19,696 bases of DNA, from the NCBI GenBank assembly GCA_964350265.1, contig CAYGJZ010000074.1, positions 1 to 19,696 on the forward strand, in the 5' to 3' direction. Positions 1 to 6,342 of the stretch are shown in pieces. Numbering within the stretch: the first letter of the stretch is position 1; the number at the start of each line of letters is the position of its first letter. The position numbers were made by a program, and so were the translations under genes. This DNA comes from BQJD01 sp964350265. Its GTDB lineage: Bacteria; Pseudomonadota; Gammaproteobacteria; Arenicellales; CAJQKF01. The notes beneath the pieces were generated by a model. The model searched no databases and was not told the origin of the DNA. It saw nothing but the letters and a program-made list of their open reading frames with translations.

Positions 1-1559
1 TCGCCGAAGATGACCGTGCGCGGGCACTTGTAGCGGGCGAGGTTGTCGCGGCACCAGTGGATGACCTGCTGCTCGTCGAGGCGGCTGCCTTCGCGGGCGT
101 GGACGAAGGCGCAGGGGGTTTCGCCCCACTTGTCGTCGGGCCGGGCGACCACCGCGGCCTCGATGATGTCGGGGTGGCGGTAGAGGGCGTCCTCGACCTC
201 GATGGAGGAGATGTTCTCGCCACCGGAGATGATGATGTCCTTGGAGCGATCCTTCAGCTTCAGGTAGCGGTCGGGGCACATCACGCCGAGATCGCCGGAG
301 TGGAACCAGCCGCCGGCGAAGGCCTCGGCGGTGGCGGTGGGGTTCTTCAGGTAGCCCTTCATGACGATGTTGCCGCGGAACATCGCCTCGCCCATGGTTT
401 CGCCGTCGCCCGGGACCTGCGCCATGGTTTCCGGGTCGATGACTTCCAGCCCGTCGAGGACGTGGTAGGGCACGCCCTGGCGGGACTTCTGCACGGCCCG
501 GGCATCGTCGTCGAGGGCGTCCCAGGCCTCGTGCCAGGCGCACATCACCGCCGGGCCGTAGGTTTCGGTGAGGCCGTAGACGTGGGTCATGTGGAAGCCC
601 TCGCGTTCCATCCGCGCCAGCACCGAGGCCGGCGGCGGCGCGGCAGCGGTCATCACGTGCACCGGGTGGGAGAAGGTTCGGCGCTGTTCGGCGCTGGCGT
701 TGATGACCATGCCGAGCACCACCGGGGCGCCGCAGAAGTGGGTCACGCGGTGCTCGGCGATGGCATGGAAGATTTCCCCGGCCTCCACCTTGCGCAGGCA
801 GACGCTGGTGCCGGCCACCGCCGCCAGTGTCCACGGAAAGCACCAGCCGTTGCAGTGGAACATGGGCAAGGTCCACAGGTAGACGGGGTGATGGCCCATG
901 TTCCAGCCCACCGCGTTGCTCATCGCGTTCAGGTAGGCGCCACGGTGGTGGTAGACCACGCCCTTGGGGTTGCCGGTGGTGCCGGAGGTGTAGTTCAGCG
1001 AGATGGCGTCCCACTCGTCGTCGGGGCGGCGCCAGGCGAAGCCGGCGTCGCCGCCGGCGAGCAGGGACTCGTAGTCGGTTTCGCCGATACCCGGGCCCTG
1101 GTCGGGTTCGTCCTCGATGTCGATCACCAGCAGGCTGCGCCCGCACTTTGCCATGGCCTCGGCCGCCAGCGAGGAGAGGGCGGTGTCCACCAGCAGCACC
1201 CTGGCCTCGCCGTGGTCGAGGATGAAGCCCACCGAGTCGGCGTCGAGCCGGGTATTGATGGTGTTGAGCACGGCACCGCACATGGGTACGCCGAAGTGGG
1301 CCTCGAACATGGCCGGGGTGTTCGGCGCCAGTATCGCCACGGTGTCGCCCTCGCCGATGCCGGCGCCGGCCAGCGCCGAGGCCAGTTGCCGCGCGCGATC
1401 GAAGGTCTCGGCCCAGGTCTGTTGCCGCTCGCCGTGGATGATGGCGACGTGGTCCGGGTAGACGCGGGCGGCCCGTTCGAGGAACACCAGCGGCGTCAAC
1501 GGAGTGAAATTGGCCGGATTCTTCTCCAGCCCGTCGCGGTAGATGTTCGGCTTCGGCAT
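1..1559 (-). CDS. Acyl-CoA synthetase (AMP-forming, ANL superfamily), 3' end missing
   Basis: This enzyme activates a fatty or carboxylic acid to its CoA thioester through an acyl-adenylate, in the cytoplasm. 519 codons are visible before the window edge cuts the C-terminus; family members are usually about 540 aa, so only the last few dozen residues are missing. Seen: the N-terminus reads MPKPNIYRDGLEKNPANF, typical of the medium-chain acyl-CoA synthetase group. The AMP/phosphate-binding loop TSGTTGNPKG is at residues 191-200. The adenylation motif YGLTETYGP and the hinge stretch SGGENISSIEVED near the C-terminal domain are intact. The ATG at 1559 follows a GGGAG ribosome site at good spacing. 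The gene diverges from phaC, which suggests a role in supplying acyl-CoA, but the true substrate cannot be read from sequence. Family assignment is firm; chain-length specificity is not. Confidence 0.9.
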   Translation of the reverse strand, partial: MPKPNIYRDGLEKNPANFTPLTPLVFLERAARVYPDHVAIIHGERQQTWAETFDRARQLASALAGAGIGEGDTVAILAPNTPAMFEAHFGVPMCGAVLNTINTRLDADSVGFILDHGEARVLLVDTALSSLAAEAMAKCGRSLLVIDIEDEPDQGPGIGETDYESLLAGGDAGFAWRRPDDEWDAISLNYTSGTTGNPKGVVYHHRGAYLNAMSNAVGWNMGHHPVYLWTLPMFHCNGWCFPWTLAAVAGTSVCLRKVEAGEIFHAIAEHRVTHFCGAPVVLGMVINASAEQRRTFSHPVHVMTAAAPPPASVLARMEREGFHMTHVYGLTETYGPAVMCAWHEAWDALDDDARAVQKSRQGVPYHVLDGLEVIDPETMAQVPGDGETMGEAMFRGNIVMKGYLKNPTATAEAFAGGWFHSGDLGVMCPDRYLKLKDRSKDIIISGGENISSIEVEDALYRHPDIIEAAVVARPDDKWGETPCAFVHAREGSRLDEQQVIHWCRDNLARYKCPRTVIFG

Positions 1560-1586
1560 CGGTGGCTCCCGTGGTCGATGCCGCCG

Positions 1587-1595
1587 ATTATCACA
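1587..1595 (-). promoter_or_regulatory. Candidate extended -10 promoter of the acyl-CoA synthetase gene
   Basis: On the minus strand TGTGATAAT is an extended -10 (TGn followed by GATAAT, 5 of 6 to TATAAT). It would start transcription near 1580, giving a leader of about 20 nt before the ATG at 1559. No good -35 box is present 17 bp upstream, which is acceptable for an extended -10 promoter. Inference from motif only. Confidence 0.45.
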
Positions 1596-1602
1596 GAAAA
1601 GC

Positions 1603-1625
1603 GCCGGGATACGCCGCATCCCGGC
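1603..1625. repeat. Perfect 8-bp inverted repeat with 7-bp spacer (possible operator)
   Basis: GCCGGGAT (1603-1610) and ATCCCGGC (1618-1625) are perfect reverse complements separated by ACGCCGC. The repeat lies just upstream of the candidate -10 of the acyl-CoA synthetase gene, about where its -35 region would be. That position fits a dimeric regulator site. On the minus strand the hairpin is followed by GCTTTT, so a weak terminator-like role cannot be excluded, but no upstream minus-strand gene in the window needs one here. Confidence 0.5.
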
Positions 1626-1669
1626 AGGGCGGGGGGCGGGCGGCGGTGTCGGCGCCGTGTCCGTCGCCC

Positions 1670-1698
1670 TTGCAATTCCGTGCGCCGGAAAATACCAT
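1670..1698 (+). promoter_or_regulatory. Candidate sigma-70 promoter of phaC
   Basis: TTGCAA (1670-1675, 4 of 6 to the -35 consensus), a 17-bp spacer and TACCAT (1693-1698, 4 of 6 to the -10 consensus) point at phaC. The start would be near 1705, with a leader of about 28 nt. The downstream edge of the -10 abuts a perfect palindrome, so a protein bound there would block polymerase. Motif-based only. Confidence 0.45.
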
Positions 1699-1712
1699 TG
1701 TGCAATGCACAA
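1698..1712. promoter_or_regulatory. 15-bp perfect palindrome overlapping the phaC start region (candidate PhaR-type operator)
   Basis: TTGTGCA-A-TGCACAA is a perfect 7-bp inverted repeat around one central base. It sits between the candidate -10 and +1 of phaC, a classical repressor position. TGC/GCA-rich palindromes are typical of operators of PhaR, the PHA-granule-sensing repressor, so PhaR is my best guess. No phaR gene is in the window and the regulator identity is inference. Confidence 0.55.
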
Positions 1713-1732
1713 AAACCGGAATACCGCCAGTC

Positions 1733-3550
1733 ATGAGTGAAAAGAGCAAACCGTCGAACGGCGCCGACCTCGATGCCCTGACCCGCCAGTGGATGGACCT
1801 GTGGACCCAGGGTGCCGAGACCATGACCAACCTGTGGGGCGGCATGTTGCCGGGGATGACGGCACCCTTCGCCACGCCCATGGAGCACTGGCAGAAGATG
1901 GCACACGACATCGCCGATGCCTCCATCGACGCCACCTCGCTGAACGCCGCGCAGGTGAAGATGTGGCAGGACTCGATGAAGCTGTGGGCCGGCATGCTGT
2001 CCGGGGAAGGCGGCGAGGCGGTGATCGCCCCGGAGCGGGGCGACCGGCGTTTCCGTTCCGAGCGCTGGAACGACGGCTCGGTGTTCGACTTCCTCAAGCA
2101 GTCCTACCTGCTCGCCTCGCGCTACATCGAGGACGTGGTCGGCGCGGTGGAAGGCCTCGACGACAAGCGTGCGCGGCAGCTCGCCTTCTATGCCCGCCAG
2201 TACGCCGACGCCATGTCGCCCACCAACTTCGCCATGACCAACCCGGACGTGCTGAACGAGACGGTGGCGCAGAACGGACAGAACCTGGTGCGTGGCCTGA
2301 ACAACATGCTCGAGGACCTGAAGAAGGGCGAGGGCAAGCTGCGCATCTCGATGACCGATACCGATGCCTTCGAGCTCGGTGTCAACGTTGCCACCAGCCC
2401 GGGGCAGGTGGTGTTCCAGAACGACCTGATGCAGCTGATCCAGTTCGAGCCGGCCACCGAGAAGGTGTTCAAGCGGCCGCTGCTGGTCATCCCGCCGTGG
2501 ATCAACAAGTACTACATCCTCGACCTGCGCGAGGAGAACTCCTTCATCCGCTGGCTGGTGTCGAAGGGGCACACGGTGTTCGTGGTGTCCTGGGTCAATC
2601 CCGATGCCTCGCTGTCCGACAAGGGCTTCGAGGACTACCTGCTGGAAGGGCCGGTGGCTGCACTGGATGCCATCGAGGAGGCCACCGGGGAGTCCTCGGC
2701 CAACGTCATCGGCTACTGTCTCGGTGGTACCCTGCTGTCGGCGCTTGTGTCCTACAACCAGTCCATCGGCGACGAGCGGGTCAAGTCGGCCACGTTCTTC
2801 ACCTCGATGATCGACTTCTCCGAGCCCGGCGACCTGGGTGTCTACATCGACGAGATGCAGCTCGCCTCGCTGGAACAGAAGATGGACGATCAGGGCTTCC
2901 TGGAAGGCTCGGACATGGCCAATGCCTTCAACATGCTCCGTTCCAACGACCTGATCTGGTCCTTCGTCATCAACAACTACCTGATGGGCAGGGACCCGGC
3001 CGCCTTCGACCTGCTGTACTGGAACTCCGACTCCACCCGCATGCCCGCGCGCATGCACCGCGAGTACCTGCGCAACATGTACCTGGAGAACGTCTTCAAG
3101 GAGCCCGGTGGCATGACCCTGAACGGCGTCGACATCGACGTGTCCAGCATTCGCACGCCGTCGTACTTCCTGTCCACGGTGGAAGACCACATCGCGCCGT
3201 GGGTGGCGACCTACATGGGCGCGCAGTTGTTCCAGGGGCCGGTGAAGTTCGTGCTCGGCGGTTCCGGCCACATCGCCGGCGTGGTCAACCCGGAGGGTTC
3301 GGGCAAGTACGGCTACTGGACCCGCGCCGGCAAGCTCAGCGTGCCGGCAGAGCAATGGCTGGAGACCGCCAAGCGCAACGAGGGAAGCTGGTGGCCGGAC
3401 TGGCAGCGCTGGGTGAAGCGCCACGCGGGCACCGAGGTGGCCGCGCGCACGCCGGGTGCGGGCAAGCTGAAGGTGATCGAGGCGGCGCCGGGCTCCTATG
3501 CCAAGCGCCGACTGGACAGCGACAAGCCGGGAAGCTGCCTCGGCGGCTAG
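1733..3550 (+). CDS. phaC: Class I poly(3-hydroxyalkanoate) synthase
   Basis: Polymerises (R)-3-hydroxyacyl-CoA, usually 3-hydroxybutyryl-CoA, into PHA on the surface of storage granules. The protein is 605 aa, the usual class I length. The lipase-box-like GYCLGG carries the catalytic Cys at residue 329; Asp485 (STVEDHIAPW) and His513 (GGSGHIAG) complete the triad. The N-terminal 200 residues are the helical class I domain. The ATG at 1733 was chosen because residues upstream of it are low-complexity and overlap the candidate promoter; the ribosome site is weak (GGAA about 12 nt upstream). No phasin, phaA, phaB or phaR lies beside it, so the gene stands alone here, divergent from an acyl-CoA synthetase. 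Identity is very secure; which monomer it prefers is not. Confidence 0.97.
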   Translation: MSEKSKPSNGADLDALTRQWMDLWTQGAETMTNLWGGMLPGMTAPFATPMEHWQKMAHDIADASIDATSLNAAQVKMWQDSMKLWAGMLSGEGGEAVIAPERGDRRFRSERWNDGSVFDFLKQSYLLASRYIEDVVGAVEGLDDKRARQLAFYARQYADAMSPTNFAMTNPDVLNETVAQNGQNLVRGLNNMLEDLKKGEGKLRISMTDTDAFELGVNVATSPGQVVFQNDLMQLIQFEPATEKVFKRPLLVIPPWINKYYILDLREENSFIRWLVSKGHTVFVVSWVNPDASLSDKGFEDYLLEGPVAALDAIEEATGESSANVIGYCLGGTLLSALVSYNQSIGDERVKSATFFTSMIDFSEPGDLGVYIDEMQLASLEQKMDDQGFLEGSDMANAFNMLRSNDLIWSFVINNYLMGRDPAAFDLLYWNSDSTRMPARMHREYLRNMYLENVFKEPGGMTLNGVDIDVSSIRTPSYFLSTVEDHIAPWVATYMGAQLFQGPVKFVLGGSGHIAGVVNPEGSGKYGYWTRAGKLSVPAEQWLETAKRNEGSWWPDWQRWVKRHAGTEVAARTPGAGKLKVIEAAPGSYAKRRLDSDKPGSCLGG

Positions 3551-3568
3551 GACGCCGCGTCGGCTCGG

Positions 3569-4444
3569 CTAGCGGCCGAGGCCGGCGCGTTCCATGGCGG
3601 CGTCGATGCGTGCGCGGGTGGCCTCGGTCAACGGCACGATGGGCAGGCGGCAGGTGTCGGCGCACAGGCCCAGCCTGGCCACCGCGTACTTCGCACCCGC
3701 CGGACTCGGCTCGGCGAACAGCGCCTCGTGCAACGGCATCAGCCGGTCCTGGATCGAGAGCGCGGCACCGAAATCCCCCGACTGGCAGGCGGACTGCATC
3801 TGCGCGCACAGCGCCGGCGCGACGTTGGCGGTCACCGAGATGCAGCCCCGGCCGCCACTGGCATTGTAGGCCACCGCGGTGGCGTCCTCGCCGGACAACC
3901 AGGAAAACTCCCCCTCGATGCGCACCCGCTCACGGCCGGGTCGGCCAAGATCGCAGGTGGCATCCTTCACGCCGACGATGCGTGGCAGCTTCGCCAGTCG
4001 CACCAGCGTGTCCACGTCCACCCCGACCACGCAGCGCGGCGGGATGTTGTAGATGATGATGGGCAGCTCGCAGGCATCGTGTACCGCCTTGAAGTGCTGG
4101 TACATGCCTTCCTGGTTGGGGCGGTTGTAGTAGCCGGCCACGTGCAGCAGGGCGTCGGCGCCGACGCTTTGCGCGTGGCGACTGAAGTCGATGGCCTCGC
4201 GCACGCTGTTGGAACCGGCGCCGGCGACCACGGGCAGTCGCCCGGCCACCGTCTTCACCGTCAGCTCCACCACCCGCTTGTGCTCGTCGTGGCCAAGGGT
4301 CGGCGACTCGCCGGTGGTACCCACCGGCACGATGCCGTGGGTACCCTGGTCGATGTGCCAGTGGATCAGTCGAACCAGTGCGTCCTCGTCCACGGCATCG
4401 CCGTCGAACGGGGTGATCAATGCCACGTAGGATCCTGTGAACAT
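3569..4444 (-). CDS. dapA: 4-hydroxy-tetrahydrodipicolinate synthase
   Basis: Condenses pyruvate with aspartate semialdehyde, the first committed step of the diaminopimelate/lysine pathway. It is a 291-aa TIM barrel that aligns with E. coli DapA with an offset of one. The Schiff-base Lys160 lies in VGVKDAT, Thr43-Thr44 in VGTTGES, Tyr106 in YYNRP, Tyr132 and Arg137 in IYNIPPR. Residues corresponding to the E. coli allosteric lysine pocket are largely kept (Ser47, His52, His55, Gly77, Asn79, Glu83, Tyr105; Pro48 replaces Ala), so feedback inhibition by lysine is plausible. The stop lies 18 bp from the convergent phaC stop. No promoter fits in the 38 bp between the upstream terminator and the ATG, so transcription must come through that terminator. 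The ribosome site is weak. Confidence 0.95.
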   Translation of the reverse strand: MFTGSYVALITPFDGDAVDEDALVRLIHWHIDQGTHGIVPVGTTGESPTLGHDEHKRVVELTVKTVAGRLPVVAGAGSNSVREAIDFSRHAQSVGADALLHVAGYYNRPNQEGMYQHFKAVHDACELPIIIYNIPPRCVVGVDVDTLVRLAKLPRIVGVKDATCDLGRPGRERVRIEGEFSWLSGEDATAVAYNASGGRGCISVTANVAPALCAQMQSACQSGDFGAALSIQDRLMPLHEALFAEPSPAGAKYAVARLGLCADTCRLPIVPLTEATRARIDAAMERAGLGR

Positions 4445-4482
4445 GGTGCATGTACCGTTGGGTTCGGCCGGCCGGCGGAAAC

Positions 4483-4522
4483 AAAAAACCCCCGGCTGCG
4501 TTCAGGTAACGGCCGAGGGTTT
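4483..4522 (-). terminator. Strong intrinsic terminator reading toward dapA
   Basis: On the minus strand AAACCCTCGGC (4522-4512) pairs with GCCGGGGGTTT (4496-4486), 11 bp with one T-G pair that is a wobble only in minus-strand RNA. An inner CGTT/AACG stem lies in the loop, and a run of six T (4488-4483) follows. The wobble and the T run show it acts on minus transcripts. It lies 150 bp after the wzt stop and 38 bp before the dapA start. It can therefore be the exporter operon terminator, a dapA attenuator, or both. Confidence 0.85.
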
Positions 4523-4560
4523 AGGGGATCGACGATGCGCGTCCGGACCTGGCGTTACCC
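4503..4560 (-). promoter_or_regulatory. Candidate antiterminator pairing in the dapA leader
   Basis: In minus-strand RNA GGTAACG (4559-4553), which covers the stop codon of the candidate leader ORF, is perfectly complementary to CGTTACC (4511-4505) in the inner stem and loop of the terminator. Two more pairs are possible across a one-base bulge. This pairing and the inner part of the terminator hairpin exclude each other, the arrangement expected of a ribosome-controlled attenuator. Whether the competition is strong enough needs folding energies. Confidence 0.35.
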
Positions 4561-4635
4561 TCTCGGGCAGGCGTGTTTGCGGGCAAACGGTTTGTTCCGT
4601 TTGGCCAGGTCAAGTGTGTAGGCAACGTCGCGCAT
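4555..4635 (-). CDS. Possible 26-aa leader peptide upstream of dapA
   Basis: An ATG-to-TAA frame of 27 codons encodes a 26-residue peptide with LAKRNKPFARKH in its middle. It contains three AAA lysine codons (codons 12, 15 and 20 or close to these) and several Arg residues. The same stretch forms a perfect 7-bp hairpin, CAAACGG/CCGTTTG (4603-4597 with 4590-4584). It is followed by pairing that competes with the terminator before dapA, a lysine-pathway gene, so a lysine-sensing leader peptide is a natural reading. Against it: there is no Shine-Dalgarno sequence, and three lysines in 26 is modest for an attenuator peptide. If the candidate promoter is right, the transcript would begin only a few bases before the ATG, so translation would be nearly leaderless. 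Confidence 0.3.
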   Translation of the reverse strand: MRDVAYTLDLAKRNKPFARKHACPRG

Positions 4636-4644
4636 GGCGCTGCG

Positions 4645-4675
4645 GATATTTGCAGATTCACGAGAACGGTGTCAA
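4645..4675 (-). promoter_or_regulatory. Candidate promoter of the dapA leader
   Basis: A perfect TTGACA -35 box (4675-4670) overlaps the TGA stop of the exporter ATPase gene. About 18-19 bp downstream lies the AT-rich stretch CAAATATC, only 3 of 6 to the -10 consensus. Transcription would begin near 4640, giving a leader of roughly 195 nt before the dapA ATG. The -35 match is strong and the -10 weak. Confidence 0.35.
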
Positions 4676-5400
4676 GAAGCCCGCGGCCTGTGCAGCGGCG
4701 CCGCCGGCCGGTTGGCGTCGGCGTAGGCGGCCAGCACCTCGTCGGTGGCGCCGAGCATGCGCACCGCGCCGTGCTCCAGCCAGAGGATGCGATTGCACAG
4801 CTTCTCCACCTGGGCGAGGCTGTGCGAAACCAGCACCACGGTCTGCGCCGAGGCGATGCGCCGGGTGATGGCTTCTTCCGCTTTCTCGCGGAAGACCGGA
4901 TCGCCGACGCTGAGAGCCTCGTCGATGAGGATCACGTCCGGCCGGATCATCAGGGCGATGGAGAAGCCAAGCCGCATGCGCATGCCGGTGGAGTAGATCT
5001 TCACCGGCTCGTGCACGTAGTCGCCGAGCTCGGAGAACGTCGCCACCTGTTCACGTTGTGCCAGCGCGGTGTCGCGGCTGGCACCGAGCAGCATCGCCGA
5101 GAGCACGATGTTGTCCATGCCCGACAGTTCCGCGTCGAAGCCGATGGCCAGCGACAGCATGGCGATGCTGGCGTTGCCGGATTCCACCCGCCCCGAGTCC
5201 GGGGTGAATACCCCGGCCAGCAGGCGCAGCAGGGTGGACTTGCCGCTGCCGTTGCGGCCGATCACGCCGAGGGTTTCGCCGCGTTCCACCGTGCAGCTCA
5301 CATCGCGCAGCACCGGTATGCGGTCATGGCGGAAGAAGCCGCGGCGTATGCGGAAGGCGAGGGAAACCCCGGCCAGGCGGATGAGGGCGTCGTCGACCAC
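4672..5400 (-). CDS. wzt: Polysaccharide ABC exporter, ATP-binding subunit (Wzt/KpsT type)
   Basis: Hydrolyses ATP on the cytoplasmic face to drive export of a lipid-linked glycan through its membrane partner. The 242-aa protein is one ABC domain: Walker A GRNGSGKST (48-56), family-typical signature YSTGMRMRL starting at Tyr136, Walker B ILIDEALSVGD with Asp160-Glu161, and switch His193 in VVLVSHS. It ends soon after this domain, so it lacks the C-terminal carbohydrate-binding domain of O9a-type Wzt and is closer in layout to KpsT or short Wzt/TagH proteins. The GTG at 5400 was chosen because it lies 2 nt after the stop of the permease gene; no ATG is available in frame nearby. Translational coupling is likely. 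Exporter class is secure; capsule versus O-antigen is not decided. Confidence 0.93.
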   Translation of the reverse strand: MVDDALIRLAGVSLAFRIRRGFFRHDRIPVLRDVSCTVERGETLGVIGRNGSGKSTLLRLLAGVFTPDSGRVESGNASIAMLSLAIGFDAELSGMDNIVLSAMLLGASRDTALAQREQVATFSELGDYVHEPVKIYSTGMRMRLGFSIALMIRPDVILIDEALSVGDPVFREKAEEAITRRIASAQTVVLVSHSLAQVEKLCNRILWLEHGAVRMLGATDEVLAAYADANRPAAPLHRPRAS

Positions 5401-5402
5401 GG

Positions 5403-6173
5403 CTACTGCATGACCAGTCGCGAGTAGCGGCCGTGCTGGCGGTGCAGCAGGGTGCTGCAGGCGACGATCACCAGGCAGGAGAAGACGAAGATCCAGCCAA
5501 GCCGCATCCAGTCCGGCTGCGCCGCGTACATCAGCACCTCGCGGTAGCTGTTGATCAATACCGCCATCGGGTTGAGCAGGAACCAGTCCACCAGGTCTGC
5601 GCGCACGATGTCCTGGTAGCGGTAGAAGATGCCCGAGGCGAACATCAGCAACATCATGCCGGTGGCGATGATGAAGCGGAAATCCGGCAGCGCCGGCACG
5701 ATGCAGGCAACCGCCAGGCCGCTGGCGAGGACAAAGACGAACTGCACCAGCACCACCAGCGGCAGTGCCAGCCAGGCGGCCGTGGGCGGATAGCCGAGCA
5801 GCAGCAGGAAGACCAGCACCAGGGCGAGGACGAAGCCCTGCTTGGCAGCGTCCTGCAGCACCACCACCAGCGGGAAGAAGATCTTCGGCAGGTTGACGTG
5901 GGCGATGATGCCGCGACCGGCGACGATGGAGCCGCTGGCATTGTTCACGCTCTTGGAGAACCACAGGAAGGCGGTGTTGCCGCACACCAGGAAGGCCACG
6001 AAGTCGTTGCCGCCCTGGGCCAGCAGCACCTCGAACACCAGGTAGAAGGCGGCCACGAACAGCGCCGGCTCGAGCAACCACCACAGGTAGTTCAACTGGT
6101 GACTGGAGACTTCCGAGCGAAGGTTCATGCGAACCTTGACCAGGACAAGCTCGAAGAATCGCCTCGGGTTCAT
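5403..6173 (-). CDS. wzm: Polysaccharide ABC exporter, permease subunit (Wzm/KpsM type)
   Basis: Forms the inner-membrane channel that exports an undecaprenyl- or other lipid-linked polysaccharide, paired with the ATPase encoded 2 nt downstream. The 256-aa protein matches ABC-2 family length. About six hydrophobic segments are seen, roughly at residues 30-50, 58-75, 108-128, 135-158, 165-188 and 228-250. NLPKIFFPLV after the second segment and LLNPMAVLINSYRE near the end are hallmark stretches of this permease family. The ATG at 6173 starts the conserved MNPRRFFELVLVKVRMNLRSE-like amphipathic beginning; the open frame upstream to 6311 is Cys/Arg-rich and unlike the family. A candidate promoter lies at 6314-6342, leaving an untranslated leader of about 130 nt in which I found no ops/JUMPstart core. 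Confidence 0.93.
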   Translation of the reverse strand: MNPRRFFELVLVKVRMNLRSEVSSHQLNYLWWLLEPALFVAAFYLVFEVLLAQGGNDFVAFLVCGNTAFLWFSKSVNNASGSIVAGRGIIAHVNLPKIFFPLVVVLQDAAKQGFVLALVLVFLLLLGYPPTAAWLALPLVVLVQFVFVLASGLAVACIVPALPDFRFIIATGMMLLMFASGIFYRYQDIVRADLVDWFLLNPMAVLINSYREVLMYAAQPDWMRLGWIFVFSCLVIVACSTLLHRQHGRYSRLVMQ

Positions 6174-6313
6174 GGTGCGGGTTTCATGGCGGTACGGGTC
6201 ACCGGCATCGTTGGCGGATGCGGGCGGGCAGACGGGTCGCGGTGGAACGTGGCAGCCGGCCGTTCGGACCGACTGCGTGCATCGGCAGTGAACGTCGTTA
6301 CGGGTTCGCATTT

Positions 6314-6342
6314 ATTATATGCTCCCCGGCACGATGGCTAAA
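6314..6342 (-). promoter_or_regulatory. Candidate promoter of wzm-wzt in the divergent gap
   Basis: A perfect minus-strand TATAAT (6319-6314) is preceded at 17 bp by TTTAGC (6342-6337, 3 of 6 to the -35 consensus). It lies in the only AT-rich island of the gap between wzm and the divergent glycosyltransferase. The same island reads TATTAT (6313-6318) on the plus strand and could serve the other direction, but no good -35 box is found for it. Confidence 0.5.

Noticed and set aside
57..1736. A 559-codon plus-strand open frame opposite the acyl-CoA synthetase
   Set aside because: The minus strand encodes an intact, motif-complete synthetase; the plus translation is low complexity and runs across the promoter region.
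3564..3580. Hairpin CTCGGC-TAGCG-GCCGAG between the convergent phaC and dapA ends as a terminator
   Set aside because: Only 6 bp of stem and no T run on either strand; it also overlaps the dapA stop codon.
4483..4680. Lysine riboswitch upstream of dapA
   Set aside because: I looked for the conserved core stretches of the lysine riboswitch (such as AGAGGUGC and the multi-helix junction) and did not find them; the 160-nt leader fits a peptide attenuator or a plain operon terminator better.
6174..6313. JUMPstart/ops antitermination element in the leader of wzm
   Set aside because: The GGCGGTAG core was not found on the minus strand of the leader.
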